Part shown: one piece after another, positions 37,558-47,800 of the stretch
How the letters are laid out: every line of letters starts with the position of its first letter
Numbering within the stretch: the stretch's first letter is position 1
NCBI GenBank assembly: GCA_963835375.1
Contig: CAWIGB010000015.1
Span: 186,001 to 250,000, forward strand
Direction of reading: 5' to 3'
Source: Salinisphaera sp963835375
GTDB taxonomy: Bacteria; Pseudomonadota; Gammaproteobacteria; Nevskiales; Salinisphaeraceae
DNA length: 64,000 nt
Notes under the pieces: generated by a model
The model's input: the letters and a program-made list of their open reading frames with translations, nothing else
What the model was told of the DNA's origin: nothing
Database searches by the model: none
Translations under genes and position numbers: made by a program

Positions 37558-40057
37558 ATGGCCAGGGCAGCGACCCGACAGGGCAAGACGAATGCCTCGT
37601 CGTCCAAGGCGGCCAAGGCCGGCCCGAAGAGCAGCACCCGCAGCGCGGCCAACGATGCCGCTGCGACGCCCAGTGCGTATCGCCAGCGTCTCGGGCGTCT
37701 GCTGCGCGAAGCGGCGTTGTTCATCGCCATGGCGATCACGTTGTTTCTGCTGGCGGCGCTGATCTCCTACAACCCGGCCGATCCGGGGTGGTCCGACAAC
37801 GGCAACGGCACCGCCGTGCGTAATCTGCTGGGCGTGCCCGGCGCGTGGTTCGCCGACGTTCTGCTCAGCCTGTTCGGTTACCTCGGCTTCATTTTCCCGT
37901 TTCTGGTGCTTTACGGCGGCTGGCTGATCTTCGTCGATCGCGATCGACCGAGCGGCGAGCTGATGTCGAAAAGCATCCGTGCCGGCTCGCTGCTGCTATG
38001 TCTGATATCGGCCTGCGGTCTGGCGTGGCTGATGCTGGGCGGCATTCGGGCCACCGGCCTGCCACAGGGCAGTGGCGGCGTGGTCGGATTGGCGGCGGCC
38101 CGGCCGCTGGCCGGCATGATCAAGATGATCGGCGCCGCCTGGGCGCTGATCACGGTGTTCGTGATCACGCTGTCCATGGGGCTTGGATTTTCCTGGCTGG
38201 CCGTGGCCGAGCGCATCGGGCAGTTTGTGCTCGGCGGCGCCGTGAGCATGGTGATGTCGGTGGTTGACCGTTTCGCGGCCTGGCGCGCGGATCGGGCCGA
38301 GCGCGCCGCGGCGCGCGCTGCGGCGCCGCCGAAACCCCGGCGCGAGAAGAAGCGCAAGGCGCCGACCCTGGATGCCGCCGAGACGCCGAACAAATCGAGC
38401 GCCCCGGCGTCGCCGGCCCCGGCGGCCAGCGCGCCCGTGGCGGTCGACAAGCCGAAGAAGAAAGACAAGAACGGCCGGAAGAAGGCCACGCAGCTCGACC
38501 TGCCGATAAGCGAGCAGCAGGTCGACGTGCCCGCCTACGACCCCGAGCGCGACAGCCCGATCCCGCCGATCGACGCTGCTCGACCCGGCGCGCGAGCCGA
38601 AGAGCGATCAGGACGAGGCCGTGCTCCAGCACATGTCGGAGCAGCTCGAACAGCATCTGGCGGATTTCAACGTGCAGGCCAAGGTGGTGGCCGTGCAGCC
38701 GGGCCCGGTGGTGACGCGCTTCGAGATCGATCCGGCCCCGGGCGTCAAGGTCAATCAGATCTCCAACCTGTCGAAGGACCTGGCCCGCGCCATGTCCACG
38801 ACCAGCGTGCGCGTGGTGGAGGTGATTCCGGGCAAATCGGTGGTGGGCCTGGAGATTCCCAACGCCGATCGCGAGATCGTCGCCCTGCGGGAGATTCTCG
38901 ATTCCGCGCGTTATGCCAACGCGTCATCACCGCTGACGCTGGCGCTCGGCAAGGACATCGGCGGCAGCCCGGTCACGGCCGATCTGGCCAAGATGCCGCA
39001 CATGCTGGTGGCGGGCACGACCGGCTCGGGCAAGTCCGTGGCCGTGAACGCCATGATTCTGTCGATCCTGCACAAGGCGACGGCCGAAGAGGTCCGCCTG
39101 ATCATGATCGACCCGAAGATGCTCGAGCTTTCGGTATACGAAGGCATTCCGCATCTGCTGGCGCCGGTGGTCACCGACATGAAGGACGCGGCCAACGCGC
39201 TGCGTTGGTGCGTGGGCGAAATGGAGCGCCGCTACAAGCTCATGGCCGCGCTCGGCGTGCGCAACATGGCGGGTTTCAACGCCAAGGTTAAAAAAGCCAT
39301 CGAGGCCGGCCAGCCGATCGAAGACCCGATCGCGAAGAACGCCCAGTCGAACGAGGCGGCCGAGGCCGGCGAGGAGCTGCCCACGCTCGAGCCGTTGCCG
39401 GCGGTGGTGATCATCGTCGACGAGCTGGCCGACATGATGATGGTGGTCGGCAAGAAGGTGGAGGAGTTGATCGCCCGCATCGCGCAGAAGGCGCGTGCCG
39501 CCGGCCTGCACATGATTCTGGCCACGCAGCGCCCGTCGGTCGACGTGATCACCGGCCTGATCAAGGCCAACATTCCGACGCGTGTGGCCTTTCAGGTGGC
39601 CTCGAAGATCGACTCGCGCACGATTCTCGACCAGCAGGGCGCGGAAAGCCTGCTCGGCCATGGCGACATGCTCTATCTGCCGCCCGGCACCGGCTTCTCC
39701 AATCGTGTGCACGGCGCGTTCGTGGATGACCACGAAGTGCACAAGGTGGTGGAGTATCTCAAGCAGACCGGCAAGCCGGATTATATCGAGGAGATCCTCG
39801 AAGGCGGGGCCGGGGATGCCGAGGGCGGCGCCGATGGCGAGGACGATGTCGAAGCCGATCCGCTCTACGATCAGGCCGTGGCGATTGTGCTCAAATCCCG
39901 CAAGGCCTCGATCTCGTACGTGCAGCGGCGGCTGCGTGTCGGCTACAACCGCTCGGCGCGTCTGATCGAGCAGATGGAGAATGCCGGCATCGTCGGCCCG
40001 GCCGAAGGCAGCGGCGGCCGTGAGGTGCTGGCGCCCGCGCCGCCGGACGACGACTGA
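37558..40057 (+). CDS. ftsK: DNA translocase FtsK (one frameshift)
   Basis: FtsK pumps chromosomal DNA to the septum and activates XerCD at dif. An N-terminal four-helix membrane domain (residues 50-230 or so) is followed by an Ala/Pro/Lys-rich linker and the RecA-like motor. The motor has GTTGSGKS and VIIVDELADMMMV. The C-terminal winged-helix gamma domain reads ISYVQRRLRVGYNRSARLIE. An extra base at about 38574-38576 (GACGCTGCTC for GACCTGCTC) shifts the frame in the linker, just before the motor. As the gene is essential, this is probably a sequence error. The start at 37558 has AAGGAG 11 bp before it. Confidence 0.93.
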
Positions 40058-40187
40058 AGGCGCGACAGCGGGGCGTCTGCAGTTCAGGAGTGATTCACGG
40101 CGACGCGGCCACGCTCGCAGCGCACAATCGTTATTCAATCCCGCGGCGGCGAACGATTCGACCGCCCGTGACATCGAGGATCTTGGT

Positions 40188-40850
40188 ATGCGGATGACCC
40201 GCTGGCTTGTCGCTTTCGTGATGCTGTGTGTGGCCGGTCTGGCTCAGGCAGAGCAGGGTTCGAAAACTCTTCAGGCCTTCTATAACAAGGTGCATACGCT
40301 GTCGGCCGATTTCCAGCAGGTCCAGCGCGACGACAATGGCAACGTGGTCCAGCAGGCCAGCGGTACGTTCCTGCTCTCGCGGCCGAAGGAATTCCGCTGG
40401 GAATACAAGCAGCCCTACAAGCAGATCATCGTCAGCAACGGCAAGGTCTTCAAGTTCTACGATGTGGATCTGGCCCAGGTGACGGTGCGCGATATCGGCG
40501 CCACGTTAAAGGCCACGCCAGCGCTGTTGCTCACGGGCGGCGAAGCGCTCAAGGACGCGTTCGATGTCACCGATGGCGGCCAGCACGACGGGTTGACCTG
40601 GGTTCATCTGACGCCCAAGTCGAAGGACACCGATTTCAAGTCGGTGGATCTGGGCTTGAAGAACGACGTGCCGGCGCTGATGAAGCTGCACGACAATCTC
40701 GGGCAGACGACGAGCATCAGCTTCGGCAACGTCAAGATCAATCCGGACCTGCCGGATTCGAAATTCACCCTGCACGTGCCGGATAACGTGGAAGTGGTGG
40801 ACGGCCGATCGAACGGCGGCCCGAACGGCGGCCAGGGCGGCGCGCGTTGA
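40188..40850 (+). CDS. lolA: outer-membrane lipoprotein carrier protein LolA
   Basis: LolA is the periplasmic chaperone that carries lipoproteins from LolCDE to LolB. The 220-residue product has a Sec signal peptide (MRMTRWLVAFVMLCVAGLAQ, cleaved before A-E). Family signatures include LSADFQQVQRDDNG, FLLSRPKEFRWEYKQPYKQ and VHLTPKSKDTDF. The start at 40188 follows a GAGGA motif. It lies between ftsK and rarA as in Pseudomonas and Escherichia. Its last codons overlap the next gene. Confidence 0.95.
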   Translation: MRMTRWLVAFVMLCVAGLAQAEQGSKTLQAFYNKVHTLSADFQQVQRDDNGNVVQQASGTFLLSRPKEFRWEYKQPYKQIIVSNGKVFKFYDVDLAQVTVRDIGATLKATPALLLTGGEALKDAFDVTDGGQHDGLTWVHLTPKSKDTDFKSVDLGLKNDVPALMKLHDNLGQTTSISFGNVKINPDLPDSKFTLHVPDNVEVVDGRSNGGPNGGQGGAR

Positions 40851-41233
40851 AGACAGGGCGCGTGCGTCAGGTCTGGTTCGCGCTCGGCCTCGTGCTTTGC
40901 CTGGTGTTCGTCTACGGCTGTTTGATGCCGAATCCGCCGTCGGAACCGGGTATTCCGTATTTCGACAAGTTCGAGCACGGTTCGGCGTTTGTCGTGATGG
41001 GCGCCTGGTTCGGGGCGCTTTATCTTCGGGCGCCCCTGCGCGTATTGATCGTACTGTCGCTGTTCGCCGCGGGGACCGAGCTGATGCAATGGGCCAGCGG
41101 TTATCGCGATGGCGACCCGCTCGACTGGCTGGCGGATACGGCAGGCGTGGTGATCAGCCTTGCAGTGCTGCACGCCCTCGGTGTGGACTGGGTTGCTAGA
41201 ATCGAGCGTCGTGTCACAGCAACACAAAATTGA
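40847..41233 (+). CDS. VanZ-family membrane protein
   Basis: A 128-residue protein with three or four helices. It has the VanZ-like pattern PYFDKFEHGSAFVVMGAWFG, then ELMQWASGYRDGDPLDWLAD followed by TAGVV. Members are often teicoplanin-resistance-like but of unknown role in Gram-negatives. The start is TTG at 40847, overlapping the lolA stop (TTGA). It is probably translated by coupling, and its 3' end overlaps rarA by 23 bp. Confidence 0.85.
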   Translation: MKTGRVRQVWFALGLVLCLVFVYGCLMPNPPSEPGIPYFDKFEHGSAFVVMGAWFGALYLRAPLRVLIVLSLFAAGTELMQWASGYRDGDPLDWLADTAGVVISLAVLHALGVDWVARIERRVTATQN

Positions 41234-42602
41234 TCTGGCGGATCGTGGATCCGGGGCGGGTGCCCGTCCGCTGGCGGATCGCATGCGTCCGGCTACGCTG
41301 GATGATTACGTCGGCCAGAAACATATCCTGGGGCCGGACAAGCCGCTGACGCGCGCGCTCGCCGCCGGCCGTATTCATTCCATGATTCTCTGGGGCCCGC
41401 CGGGTACCGGCAAGACGACGCTGGCGCGCCTGCTCGCTGCGCGGGTGTCGATGCGTTTCGTGCAGATTTCGGCCGTCATGGCCGGGGTGAAGGATATTCG
41501 CGCCGCCGTGGCCGAGGCGCAGACGGCGCAGCAGGCGAGCGGCGAGGGCACGCTGCTGTTCGTCGACGAGGTCCACCGTTTCAACAAGGCACAGCAGGAC
41601 GGGCTTCTGCCGTACGTCGAGGACGGCACCGTGGTGCTGGTTGGTGCCACCACGGAAAATCCGTCGTTCGAGGTCAACAATGCGCTGCTTTCGCGCACGC
41701 GCACGTACGTGTTGCGTGCGCTGGACGCCGATGCGATACGGCTGTTGATCGACCGCGCGCTGGCCGATGCCGACCGCGGGCTCGCCGGGTCGGGCGTGAC
41801 CATGGACGATGCGCTGCGCGACCAGCTGGCCGCGCGCGCCGATGGCGACGCCCGCCGGGCCCTGAATCTGCTCGAATTGGCGGCGGATATTGCGGCCGGC
41901 AGCGAAGAACGCGTGATCACCCAGGCCGAGCTGGAAGAGGTTCTCAGCGCCGGCCTGCGCCGTTTCGACAAGGGCGGCGATTATTTCTACGACCAGATGT
42001 CCGCGCTGCACAAAAGCGTGCGTGGTACCGATCCCGATGCCGCGCTGTACTGGTTGTCGCGCATGCTGGAGGCCGGGGCCGATCCACGCTATGTCGCGCG
42101 GCGCGTCACGCGTATTGCGAGCGAGGATATCGGCAACGCCGATCCGCGCGCGCTGCGCATCGCGCTCGATGCCTGGGAAACCTACGAACGGCTCGGCTCG
42201 CCCGAGGGCGAGCTCGCCATTGCGCAGGCCACGGCTTATATGGCCTGCGCGCCCAAATCGAACGCCGTCTACAAAGCGTTCAATGCCGCCTGGGCCGATG
42301 CGAAGAGCCGCGGCTCGCTCGAGGTGCCGATGCATATCCGCAATGCGCCCACGCGCCTGATGAAGGATCTCGGCTACAGCGACGGGTATCGCTACGCGCA
42401 CAACGAGGCCGAGGCCTATGCCGCTGGCGAAACCTATCTGCCCGAGGAACTGGTCGGCACCCGCTACTACGAACCGGCGCCCCGTGGGCTCGAGATCAAG
42501 ATTGGTGAAAAGCTGAGGCGGCTGCGCGAGCTCGATGCGGGCACCGATTCGCGCCAGACCCGCAGCCATCCCGGCGCGGACGACGGGCCGGGCGGGCGCT
42601 GA
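41211..42602 (+). CDS. rarA: replication-associated recombination protein A (AAA+ ATPase)
   Basis: RarA/MgsA is a clamp-loader-like AAA+ ATPase acting at stalled forks. Motifs are RPATLDDYVGQKHILG, Walker A GPPGTGKTTLARLLA, Walker B LLFVDEVHRFNKAQQD, sensor GATTENPSFEVN and the C-terminal tetramer domain (YFYDQMSALHKSVRGTDPDA). About 463 residues from a GTG at 41211. It is intact and sits in the conserved ftsK-lolA-rarA-serS order. Confidence 0.95.
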   Translation: MSQQHKIDLADRGSGAGARPLADRMRPATLDDYVGQKHILGPDKPLTRALAAGRIHSMILWGPPGTGKTTLARLLAARVSMRFVQISAVMAGVKDIRAAVAEAQTAQQASGEGTLLFVDEVHRFNKAQQDGLLPYVEDGTVVLVGATTENPSFEVNNALLSRTRTYVLRALDADAIRLLIDRALADADRGLAGSGVTMDDALRDQLAARADGDARRALNLLELAADIAAGSEERVITQAELEEVLSAGLRRFDKGGDYFYDQMSALHKSVRGTDPDAALYWLSRMLEAGADPRYVARRVTRIASEDIGNADPRALRIALDAWETYERLGSPEGELAIAQATAYMACAPKSNAVYKAFNAAWADAKSRGSLEVPMHIRNAPTRLMKDLGYSDGYRYAHNEAEAYAAGETYLPEELVGTRYYEPAPRGLEIKIGEKLRRLRELDAGTDSRQTRSHPGADDGPGGR

Positions 42603-42775
42603 ACCCGACGGTCCGGTTGGCCCCAGGCGTAATCCGACGGAACGGTGGCGCAAGCGCGGCTCGCACGCTCGGCGCGCCTCGGGTGGCGCGCAGGCCAGGG
42701 CGGCCTGTCGGCTTACGACCTGGCGGTCCACGCCGGGCTTGAGCTGCCGGCTGAACAAGCCCAGGCCCTGTGTAG

Positions 42776-42803
42776 GTCGGATTAGCCGAAGGCGTAATCC
42801 GAC
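42776..42803. repeat. single REP palindrome downstream of rarA
   Basis: GTCGGATTA, an 10-nt interior GCCGAAGGCG and TAATCCGAC form the same 9-bp outer stem as the arrays, preceded by GTAG. It is a solitary copy, 173 bp after the rarA stop and before the convergent HAD gene. A decayed half-copy lies near 42628-42640. Confidence 0.85.
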
Positions 42804-42859
42804 AGGTTCGGGCGGGCGGCGCGGGGCGTCGGCATGCCCCGATGCTTGGACGTCGCTGG

Positions 42860-43534
42860 TCAGCTGTCGGCTGCGATGATGCGCTCGGCCACGTCGGCGA
42901 GGTCGTGGCCGACGATATCGGGGCGCTCTCCGGCGGCATTGATGGAATCGTCGCCGCGGGCGACAAAGGCTGCCTTCAGGCCGGCGCGCAATGCCCCGGT
43001 GACGTCCCAGTCGTGACAGGCGATCAGGCGCAGAGCGTCCGGCGGTGCGTCCAGCGCATTCAGGGCCACGTCGTACGCGGCCGGATGCGGCTTGTAACAA
43101 CGCGCAGTCTCGACCGAGAGCACGTAGTCGAACGCATCGCCGAGCCCGGCGTTTGCGAACTGGGCGTCGACGGTCGATTGAGCCGAATTGGTCAGCGCGG
43201 CCAGGGTGAATCCCGCCTCTCGCAGTCGGGCCAGCGCGGGGCGGACATCGTCGTGCGGCGCCAGGGTGGCGACCGCGTCGAATACGCGTTGGCGCTGAGC
43301 CGTGGGCAGGGTGACGTCGTGCCGGGCGGCCAGTTGATCCAGACAATGGCCGGCCAGCTGAGTGAAATCGAAGAACTCGCCCGTCAGGGTGGTGACGGTG
43401 GACCAATGCAGCAGGTTGGCGAACCATTCCCCGCGACTGCGCTCGTCGCCGAACAGGTCGGCAAACAGGGGATCGAGCGCCGAGAGATCGAGCAGTGTTT
43501 CGTTGACGTCGAAGACAAGATGAGTGGTCGGCAT
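42860..43534 (-). CDS. HAD-superfamily hydrolase, haloacid dehalogenase type II
   Basis: A cytoplasmic HAD enzyme of 224 residues. The nucleophile motif is VFDVNETLLDL, motif II is ALTNSA, the lysine is in CYKPHPAAYDVAL and the acidic motif is ACHDWDVTGALRAG. The set matches L-2-haloacid dehalogenase-like proteins, but substrate is unproven; many are general phosphatases. The start at 43534 (MPTTHLVFD) is preferred to the upstream ATG at 43588. Confidence 0.88.
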   Translation of the reverse strand: MPTTHLVFDVNETLLDLSALDPLFADLFGDERSRGEWFANLLHWSTVTTLTGEFFDFTQLAGHCLDQLAARHDVTLPTAQRQRVFDAVATLAPHDDVRPALARLREAGFTLAALTNSAQSTVDAQFANAGLGDAFDYVLSVETARCYKPHPAAYDVALNALDAPPDALRLIACHDWDVTGALRAGLKAAFVARGDDSINAAGERPDIVGHDLADVAERIIAADS

Positions 43535-44059
43535 GTCGGATAGGCGTGCGAACAATGGGGCGAAGGGTAGAGCCTGATACGGTTTCACGCGAGGGGCTGC
43601 ACCGACGTGTCGGGCCGATAATCAACGTCGGGCGGCGTGGCCTGCTTGCCGGGTGGATCGCCGCGGCCCGCGGCTCGCTCGCACGATCTGCGGCGTCCAC
43701 GGCTCTGGTATGAAACATCACCAGCCGCGCCGTGCCAGCGATCACGATCATGACGACGCGCGCCGATTGCGGCCATCGGGCGATTGGATGCCGCAATTCA
43801 GCGCCGAAATCTATTGAAAATAACTATAGCGGCCTGTGCTTTCGGGTTGTCGCGATCCCGATCCCGCGCTGCTTCCAGACAGACCGGTTCGCGTACCGGC
43901 GGGATTGATATAAGCTGGCGGGCCGCAGTCGCGCGCACGAATTTTCAGGTTATCGATGCACCGTGCAACGACCCGATGGCTGCCACTATCAGCAATAGGT
44001 CTATCATCGCTAGGTCGTATATGATGGACAGGGGAAAAACGCCGAGGCCGTCTTAACAT
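43535..44059. other. 525-bp divergent intergenic region
   Basis: It lies between the HAD gene and the divergent response regulator gene. No gene is seen. The part nearest the regulator (43980-44055) is AT-richer and probably carries its promoter. Confidence 0.4.
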
Positions 44060-44756
44060 ATGAATACGAGCTCAAAAGCCGGAAGCGCACATCGGGTCAT
44101 CATCGCTGACGATCACCCGTTGTTTCGTACCGCGCTCAGCCAGGCCGTGTCCCAGGCTCTGCGGCGATCCTGAACTGCTGACCGTGGGCAGCGTCGATGA
44201 ATTGACGGCGTTGCTCGCGGACAGCCACGGCGACGCCGATTTGCTCCTGCTCGATCTGAACATGCCGGGGGCTCGTGGCTACTCGGCGCTGGTGCATGCC
44301 CGTAGCGTGGCGTCGTCACTGCCGGTCATCGTGGTGTCGGCGCACGAGGACGCGAGCATTGCTCAGGCCTCGCTCGAGCATGGCGCGGCCGGGTTCATTC
44401 CGAAATCCTCGTCGCCCGAGACGATGGCGGAAGCCATTTCGGCCGTGCTGTCCGGCCAGCGCTGGATTCCCGAGCATGCCGAGAACGCGGAGCCGGACAA
44501 GGACAATTTCACCGAAAAGCTCGCCACGCTGACTCCGCAGCAACAGCGTGTGCTGATGATGCTGACCGATGGCCTGCTCAACAAGCAGATTGCGATCGAT
44601 CTCGACATCTCGGAAGCCACGGTCAAAGCCCACATCACGGCGATCCTGCGCAAGCTGGAAGTGCATACCCGCACGCAGGCCGTGATTGCCGCACGCAGTC
44701 TGGAGATCGACTGGGGCAACTATGCACGGCGCCAGCTGAACGACTCGAATTCCTGA
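44060..44756 (+). CDS. LuxR-family response regulator, CrbR/ErdR-like (one frameshift)
   Basis: A two-domain regulator. The receiver domain begins HRVIIADDHPLFRTAL and has the phospho-acceptor Asp in LLLLDLNMPG and the lysine in FIPKSSS. The LuxR helix-turn-helix follows (LTPQQQRVLMMLTDGLLNKQ, then SEATVKAHITAILRKL). This C-terminus is typical of CrbR/ErdR, which activates acetyl-CoA synthetase with CrbS/MxtR. An extra base near 44161 (CTGCGGC for CTGGGC-type reading into GDPELLTVGS) breaks the frame after residue 35. Convergent with the partner-like kinase. Confidence 0.82.
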
Positions 44757-44771
44757 GTCCTGCTGACGCGC

Positions 44772-44814
44772 ACTCATGCCAACGGGCGGCCGATGGCCGC
44801 CCGTTGGCATGAGT
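44772..44814. terminator. long perfect hairpin between convergent genes
   Basis: ACTCATGCCAACGGGCGGCC, a 3-nt loop GAT, and its exact reverse complement give a 20-bp stem without mismatch. It lies in the 95-bp space between the regulator and kinase stop codons. No T tract on either side, but its position suits a bidirectional terminator. Confidence 0.65.
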
Positions 44815-44851
44815 GGCCCGCAGAAGGGCGCCGGCAGCGAGGCGCCGCCCC

Positions 44852-47800
44852 TTAAACGGCTTCGACCTCCCCGCCGCGTACCGGCCGGCGGACCGCTTCG
44901 CGGAGTTTCTCCGGCCCGATCGGCTTGTAGACCAGGCCGATGTTCATGGCCTCGGCGCGGGCAATGATGTCCTGGCTGCGATTGGCCGTGACGAGGATGA
45001 AGCGTGTGCCCTCGAAACGCTCACCAAGGCTCTCGATCAGTTCCAGACCGTTCGCGCTGTTTTCACCCAGGTCGTAGTCGAAGATCGCGATATCGAAGGC
45101 TTCGTCGCCGAGAATAGCGTCGGCGTCCTGGGGCGGCGCGGTCATGCAGTCGATGTCCCAGCGTTCGAGCAGCCCGACCAGGGCGTCCAGCGAGGCGTTG
45201 TCGTCGTCCACGCACAGCGCACGATGGATCGGCTGCGCGGCGACCGGCTCGGTCGCGGGCGAATCGGCCGCCGGTGTTTCCGGCGCCACCCGTTCGATAT
45301 GAATACGGAACACGGTGCCTTGCCCCGGCTTGGAGTTCACTTTGATCTCGTGGCCGAGCAGCCGCGCCATGCGATCGGCCAGCGACAGGCCGAGACCGAG
45401 GCCGCGCTCGCCGGATGCGTGGCTCGAGGTGCCGCGCTGGAATTCCTCGAAGATGGATCCGAGCTGATCGTCGGTGATGCCCGGGCCGGTGTCCCAGACT
45501 TCAATACGCACGTGATCCGCCCGTCGCCGCACGCCGATCAGGAGGCGGCCGGTCTCGGTGTAGCGCACCGCGTTGGACAGGAAGTTCTGCAGAATCCGGC
45601 GCAACAGGTTCGGGTCGCTCCGCACCCAGGCATTCGAGGGTACGGCATGGAGCACCAGCCCCGCGTTCCGGGCCAGAACCTCGAATTCGCGAGTGAGCGG
45701 CTCGAGGATCCGCGACAGCGGGAAGGCCTGGTATTTGACGTCCCAGGCGCCGGCATCGATCTTGGAGATATCCAGCAGCGGTTCGAGCAGCGCCTGTGCC
45801 GCTTCCAGCGACATCTGGATCTGCTGCAGGGCCGTGCTCTGGGCGTTGGCGCTGCCTTGTTCGGCCCCGGCGGCAAACAGCCGCGCCGCATTGAGCGGCT
45901 GGAGCAGGTCGTGGCTCGCCGCGGCGAGGAATCGTGTCTTGGACAGATTCGCGCGTTCGGCTTCGCGGCGGGCTTCGAGCGCGGCACGCTGGGCCTCGGC
46001 GCGCTGCTGGTTCTCGCGGCGCAAGCCTTCATTGGCGCGCGAGAGTTCCTCGGTGCGCTTGGCCACGCGACCCTCGAGCTCTTCATTCATGCGCGTCAGC
46101 GCGGCTTCGTTGCGCTTGAAATCGGTGATGTCGTTGAATGTGGTCACGAAGCCACCGCCAGGCATGGGATTGCCCGTCATCTGCAACACGGTGCCGTTGC
46201 GACGATGACGCTCGAAGCGATGTGGCTTGCCTTCGCGCAGGTGTTCGAGCCGCTTGCGGACATGTTCCTCGACCGGCCCCGGCCCGCATTCCCCGCGCAT
46301 CGCGTTGAAGCGGATCAGATCGGCGATATGACGGCCCGTGCGCACCATGCCGGGCGGGTATTCGAATACTTCGAGATAGCGTGAGTTCCAGGCCACGAGC
46401 CGCAGGTCCTGATCGACCACGGAGATGCCCTGGTCGATGTTCTCGAGTGCGGCCTGCAGCACGTTGCGATTGAACTGCACCGCGTCGGCGGTGCGATCGA
46501 GCAGGCGCACCATGTCCTCGAGGGCCAGATCGCGCTGGCGCAGGCCCGAGGCCAGCATCAAGCGGGCCGAGGCACTGCCGACCACGCCGGCCAGACGCTG
46601 TTCGGCGAACTGCAGCAGTGAGGCGTCGACGATCTGATTGGACAGCAGCTGCCGGTCGTGATGACCGGAGTATTCGTTGAGGGCGGCGCGCGCGGCCTGC
46701 GGGCCGAGAAAGCGCTGCAGCAGGACTTCGAGTTCGCCGACCCGGATCGCAGGCGGCCGGACATCGGTGGTGCTGCGCGGCTGGCGCCGCATGCCGAGGT
46801 CGACGAACGCGACAGCCTGCGCCCGTTCGATCAGGGTGATCGAGGTATTGAGCGACACCGACGCCATCACCGCGATCTCGCCGGTCAGGGTCCAGAACAC
46901 GCCGTGGGTCAGGGGGTCGCCGAAATGCGTGCCGAACAGGGCCTGGGGCGCCAGCCAGCTGATCTCGAACGGTCCGGCCGCCATCCAGCCGCCGGGCAGC
47001 CAGCCCTGGGTCACCATGATCGGCACCACCAGCGTATACAGCCAGACCACCAGGCCTGCCAGGAGCCCGCTGATCGCGCCGCGCCGGGTGATGCGACGAA
47101 TGAATATGCCGCCGATCATGGGCGGCACGAACATCACCACCCCCGACAACGACAGCAGCCCGATCCCGGCCAGCGTCTGGCTGGTGGCGAACATGCGATA
47201 GAACACCCAGGCCAGGATCAGGATGACGACGATCAGAATCCGGCGGGTGTTCAGCAGCGCGCGCGACAGATCCTGGCGCTGCCCGAACTGGATGCCCGGC
47301 AGCCGCAGCGCGAGCGGCACCACGATCTCGTTGCAGATCATGGTCGAGAGCGTGACCGTGGCCATGATGACCATGCTGGTCGCCGCCGACACACCGCCGA
47401 CGTAGGCGACCAGGGTCAGCCAGGGCATGGCCGCATGCATCGGCAGTGCGATCACGAAGCGGTCCGGGTCGACCGTGTTGGCACCGAAAACCGTCATCCC
47501 CGCGGCCGCCAGTGGCAACACGAACAACGACATCAGAAACAGATACAGCGGGAACAACCAGCGCGCGGTGTTCAGATCCCGTGTTTCGGTGTTCTCGACC
47601 ACGCCGACATGAAACTGGCGTGGCAGGCAGAGCGTGGCGGCGGTTGCGAGAATCAATACGGTGACGAAGCGCGGCGTGATCAAGGGCTGATCGAACAGAT
47701 CGCGGAACGCGGGCACGTTCCTGGCCTGCGCGAACAGGTCGTGCACGCCGCCGAACATGCCGAAGGTGACCACGGCGCCCACGATGAGAAAAGCGCCCAG

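Noticed and set aside
41214..43796. 860-residue minus-strand open frame opposite rarA and across the HAD gene
   Set aside because: It mirrors rarA codons and continues through non-coding REP sequence. rarA itself has all the AAA+ motifs on the plus strand.
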